Source: Paenibacillus dokdonensis | GTDB lineage: Bacteria; Bacillota; Bacilli; Paenibacillales; Paenibacillaceae | Length of the DNA stretch: 64,000 bases | Assembly: GCF_004916975.1 (NCBI RefSeq) | Contig: NZ_STGQ01000002.1 | Coordinates: forward strand, 1,130,079-1,194,078 | Reading direction: 5' to 3' | Shown: in pieces, positions 62,401-64,000 of the stretch | How the letters are laid out: every line of letters starts with the position of its first letter | How positions within the stretch are numbered: position 1 is the stretch's first letter | The notes under the pieces: generated by a model | What the model saw: only the letters and a program-made list of their open reading frames with translations | The model's database searches: none | What the model was told of the DNA's origin: nothing | Made by a program: the position numbers and the translations under genes

Positions 62401-62722
62401 TGCGGGTTCGGGAACTCCTTCTCAGCAATCATACCAATTTCATGTATCGACCAGCCTGGGTTCCCTCGAGAAACTGACCGCACGCTTTTCGGATTCTGGC
62501 GAATTAAAGGGTCCCCTCATTCCACAGCTGACCAACGCACTGGACCAGGCGCAGCATCAATTGGACGGAGGTAAGCAGGATCAAGCCGTTAAGCATCTGC
62601 AAAACTTCATCAAGCACTTAAACAATAAAGCCATGGCCGGCAACGTCCAAGACAATGCCAAAGCGGTTTTGAACACAGATGCTGATTTCTTGATTCATGC
62701 TTGGCAGAACGAAGCGGAGTAA
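59462..62722 (+). CDS. Secreted multidomain endo-alpha-1,6-mannanase, GH76 family
   Basis: 1086 aa from the ATG at 59462 with AAGGAGG upstream; the longer frame from 59399 adds residues before the signal. Signal peptide to about residue 28-36. GH76 (alpha/alpha)6 domain (about 40-378) with catalytic Asp124-Asp125 in FNDDIMWWA, identical in numbering to Bacillus circulans Aman6. Three similar CBM6/35-like modules follow (about 393-526, 533-661, 668-796), each opening with AKLE/KIEAE and closing in FTFG/FKFTTG. An FN3 domain lies at about 816-904, another beta domain at 905-996, and a helical FIMAH-like domain at 1000-1082. It should bind and cleave the alpha-1,6-mannan backbone outside the cell. 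No wall-anchor motif is visible. Confidence 0.92.
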   Translation: MRLIKSRISKLFAVPLAVVLTFGSVSAWGTPTTYAFTSMDADTAMKAFNNTFWDPAAKIFWNNSSHSDHQGFWVEAELWELVMDAYQHTSDPDLKAQLRAQIDDVFDGIVAKYGADWTNNPFNDDIMWWAMGSARAYQITGESKYLDAAKHHFDFVYDTQWDDSFANGGIWWQNSEHNTKNACINFPAAEAAVYMYNITKDQHYLDAATRIFKWGKTMLTDGSGKVFDRIETEKGAIPGATHYNQGTYIGAAVGLYRITGDTVYLDDAVKAANFTENKLVDVNGLLNYEGPNGDLKGGKTILMRNLAFLQQALDERSESRYTEFGSVFDEWVAFNTEMAWSHRNTDNIIDGNWAGQLLSGTYESWSSAAAVEALTVIKPQEADLHFAVKDPYKKIEAEHYNIGKGFGLEGALEGSLQLGGIQSGSYAAYKNVDFGSTGATGFIARAASATGGGNIEIRLDSLDGPKAGTLNVEGTGGWNNYIDAVTLLKDDQGNPSTITGNHDVYLVLTKTNDQYLFNLNWFKFTTGDPSRTDAYAKLKAGNYDSSEGLGKNAEGGFLDGIHNNAYVSYKGIDFGSGAAGLTVHASSGSQGGTIEVKLDSLNGPTAGVVDIPALDSWDKWVDIVANIDDKAAVGVHDVYLIFHGANGSDYPCNLDWFTFTTMKGKARDAYAKLESEDNSGGVGFGTESGGGQTYLAGISGKNNPYVMYNYIDFGSTSPSKFHVNAASDTSGGTIEVRIDSMNGPVIASNTITGTGGWQNFKVFSTDITAPVTGKHIVFMLFKGTDYLFNVDKFTFGDPSVFTVPTPPVDPPKDQVPPGDVENVRVTRGSDQLILTWDGPYDIDGQKVQITLSGNGQQIGDMMEVNRGIQTAVLSGIEQGKDYSILFKSVDTSGNVSQGITIESKDQPSFALTVNGSALKDGDSLKDDAILTFLAGSGLSTGGTAILTLDGKEYKVDSRNSSTDIALAGKLGDKTASVTIDAGSGTPSQQSYQFHVSTSLGSLEKLTARFSDSGELKGPLIPQLTNALDQAQHQLDGGKQDQAVKHLQNFIKHLNNKAMAGNVQDNAKAVLNTDADFLIHAWQNEAE

Positions 62723-62748
62723 GGAAAGCTGCACCCTTCAATAACTAT

Positions 62749-62804
62749 AAAAGAGGAGCTGTTCCAATCGTAGTTTTCCGGTACGGGGAACAGCCCTCTT
62801 TTTT
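62749..62804 (+). terminator. Terminator between the two GH76 genes
   Basis: GAGGAGCTGTTCC (62753-62765) pairs with GGAACAGCCCTC (62787-62798) with one bulge, followed by TTTTTT. Only 50 bp remain before the next start. Confidence 0.88.
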
Positions 62805-62854
62805 ACGGACTCAGTCGATAAAACATTTGGTCTAGAGAAAGAGGAGGAGAGAAC

Positions 62855-63904
62855 ATGCTGTGGTCTGATCGTGCGGAAGCAGCTCAAGAAGCACTCCGGC
62901 AGTATTTTTGGAACCCGGAGATTGCGATGTACAACATAGAGACACCTTGTCCGAATGGTGAATGCAATACGATTTTCCATTATTGGTGGATGGCGCATGC
63001 CGTGGATGTTCTGGTGGACGGACTTCTCAGATCCAAGCGGGAGATGTATGCCAGAACGCTCGCTGAGCTTCATCAAGGCATTTTACGGCGCAACGGAGGC
63101 GTGTATCCGAATGAGCTCTATGATGACATGGAATGGATGGCCATTGCCTGGCTTCGTGCCTATAACGCGACCGGACATGAGGCTTACAAGGAAACGGTTC
63201 TTTTGCTGTGGGAGGATATCAAAACAGGCTGGAATGATCATATGGGCGGAGGCATCGCCTGGCATAAATCGCAGCTGGGTTATAAAAATACCCCTGCGAA
63301 TGCTCCGGCAGTCATTTTGGCGGCAAGACTGTACCAATGCTTCGGTAACGAGCAGGATCTGGAGTGGGCACAGCGCATTTATGATTGGCAAAAGCAGCAT
63401 TTGGTTGATCCGGAGAGCGGCATGGTCTGGGATGGAATAAACCGTACCGGTGATGGAAGCATTGATAAGGGTTGGAAGTTCACATACTGCCAAGGTGTGT
63501 TTATAGGTGCAGGGGTTGAGCTGTATCGTGCAACCTTGGAATCCGTTTTCCTGGAGGACGCTCTTAAGACGGCAGCGGCTGCTGAGGCCGAGCTTAGCGG
63601 ACAAGATGGCATCCTTCCTAATGAGGAGGATGGTGACGGAGGTCTGTTCAAAGGCATTCTGGTGCGTTATCTATCTGAATTATGCTTATGTGTAGGCTCT
63701 CCGGGACAGCCGGCAGCAGCACTGCTGGTCCGCAATGCAGATAGCCTATGGGAAGCGGGAAGCAGCGGCAGCCTTCTCTTTGGGACAGACTGGAGAATAG
63801 CTCCTGCTGGCCGTGTCTCGCTTAGCACTCAGCTCAGTGGTATGAAGCTGCTGGAACAAATGGCTGAGCTGGAGAGGAAAGGCATTCTTCCCCAGAAGGT
63901 CTAG
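62855..63904 (+). CDS. Cytoplasmic GH76 family glycoside hydrolase
   Basis: 349 aa consisting of a GH76 domain only. The catalytic Asp pair is Asp90-Asp91 in LYDDMEWMAIAW. ANAPAVILAARLYQ and TYCQGVFIGAGVELY match the substrate-groove positions of the secreted paralogue. There is no signal peptide or membrane segment, so it acts inside the cell, unlike most GH76 endo-mannanases. It would shorten imported alpha-1,6-manno-oligosaccharides for the GH125 exo-enzyme. GAGGAGG precedes the ATG. It ends the locus, with its own terminator. Confidence 0.9.
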   Translation: MLWSDRAEAAQEALRQYFWNPEIAMYNIETPCPNGECNTIFHYWWMAHAVDVLVDGLLRSKREMYARTLAELHQGILRRNGGVYPNELYDDMEWMAIAWLRAYNATGHEAYKETVLLLWEDIKTGWNDHMGGGIAWHKSQLGYKNTPANAPAVILAARLYQCFGNEQDLEWAQRIYDWQKQHLVDPESGMVWDGINRTGDGSIDKGWKFTYCQGVFIGAGVELYRATLESVFLEDALKTAAAAEAELSGQDGILPNEEDGDGGLFKGILVRYLSELCLCVGSPGQPAAALLVRNADSLWEAGSSGSLLFGTDWRIAPAGRVSLSTQLSGMKLLEQMAELERKGILPQKV

Positions 63905-63939
63905 CCTGCTCAATGAATGAATCTGGACACATCTTTGTA

Positions 63940-63974
63940 GCGTCCTTCGGCTAATGATGGCGAAGGGCGCTTTT
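63940..63974 (+). terminator. Terminator at the end of the mannan locus
   Basis: GCGTCCTTCG (63940-63949) pairs with CGAAGGGCGC (63961-63970), followed by TTTT. Confidence 0.85.
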
Positions 63975-64000
63975 CTGTAGACCATGCTCATGTAATGAGC

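Noticed and set aside
1-64000. Prophage, transposon or genomic island
   Set aside because: No transposase, integrase, tRNA, attachment repeats or phage structural genes were seen; gene content and codon style are even across the window.

Overview
The window reads as chromosome of a spore-forming, low-to-mid G+C Gram-positive bacterium, most likely Paenibacillus or a close relative. The evidence is a gerB-gerA-gerC type germination operon, purine-rich AGGAGG ribosome sites with frequent GTG/TTG starts, lipoprotein-anchored ABC binding proteins, many two-component systems and a carbohydrate-heavy gene set (GH13, GH20, GH65, GH76, GH125). No rRNA, tRNA, CRISPR array, prophage or insertion sequence was recognised. 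The taxonomic call is inference from gene content.

Layout. 1-2006: polar amino acid ABC importer (glnQ-binding protein-permease, minus strand, cut by the window edge). 2200-4717: ycnJ-ycnI copper acquisition pair. 5030-7746: pyrimidine-dimer glycosylase, a 55-aa orphan and a membrane GGDEF/HD-GYP protein. 8066-11257: csoR-copZ-copA copper efflux operon behind a clear CsoR box. 11534-15803: nitroreductase, TatD-type hydrolase, DUF3888 protein and an intracellular GH20 hexosaminidase. 15903-19286: thiamine-precursor importer controlled by a TPP riboswitch with its own terminator. 19317-23055: germination receptor operon behind a likely sigma-G promoter. 23151-29026: MFS transporter, PNPOx-like protein, a CpdB-type nucleotidase carrying LysM, an EAL protein and a small membrane protein.

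29302-39882 is a phosphorolytic maltose/maltodextrin regulon: LacI-type regulator, beta-phosphoglucomutase and maltose phosphorylase on the minus strand; a lipoprotein alpha-amylase and the mdxEFG importer on the plus strand. Several operator-like sites built around CAAACG lie in the promoter regions. The extra GH13 cyclomaltodextrinase-like enzyme at 46290-48038 would process imported dextrins.

40621-52891 holds two separate two-component system plus ABC-2 exporter modules that flank this GH13 gene. The first (NarL-type regulator, LiaS/DesK-type kinase) is separated from its exporter by an intergenic array of about 110-bp tandem repeats. The second (OmpR-type regulator, HAMP kinase, BcrA/LanFEG-like transporter) has a strong terminator between kinase and transporter genes.

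53316-63904 is a coherent alpha-1,6-mannan utilisation locus: GntR-LacI regulator, cytoplasmic GH125 exo-mannosidase, a three-gene sugar importer without its own ATPase, a large secreted GH76 endo-mannanase with three CBM6-like modules, and a second, cytoplasmic GH76. It appears built to cut mannan outside, import oligosaccharides and finish hydrolysis inside. A recurring feature of the window is strong stem-loops placed inside operons with little room for a new promoter.
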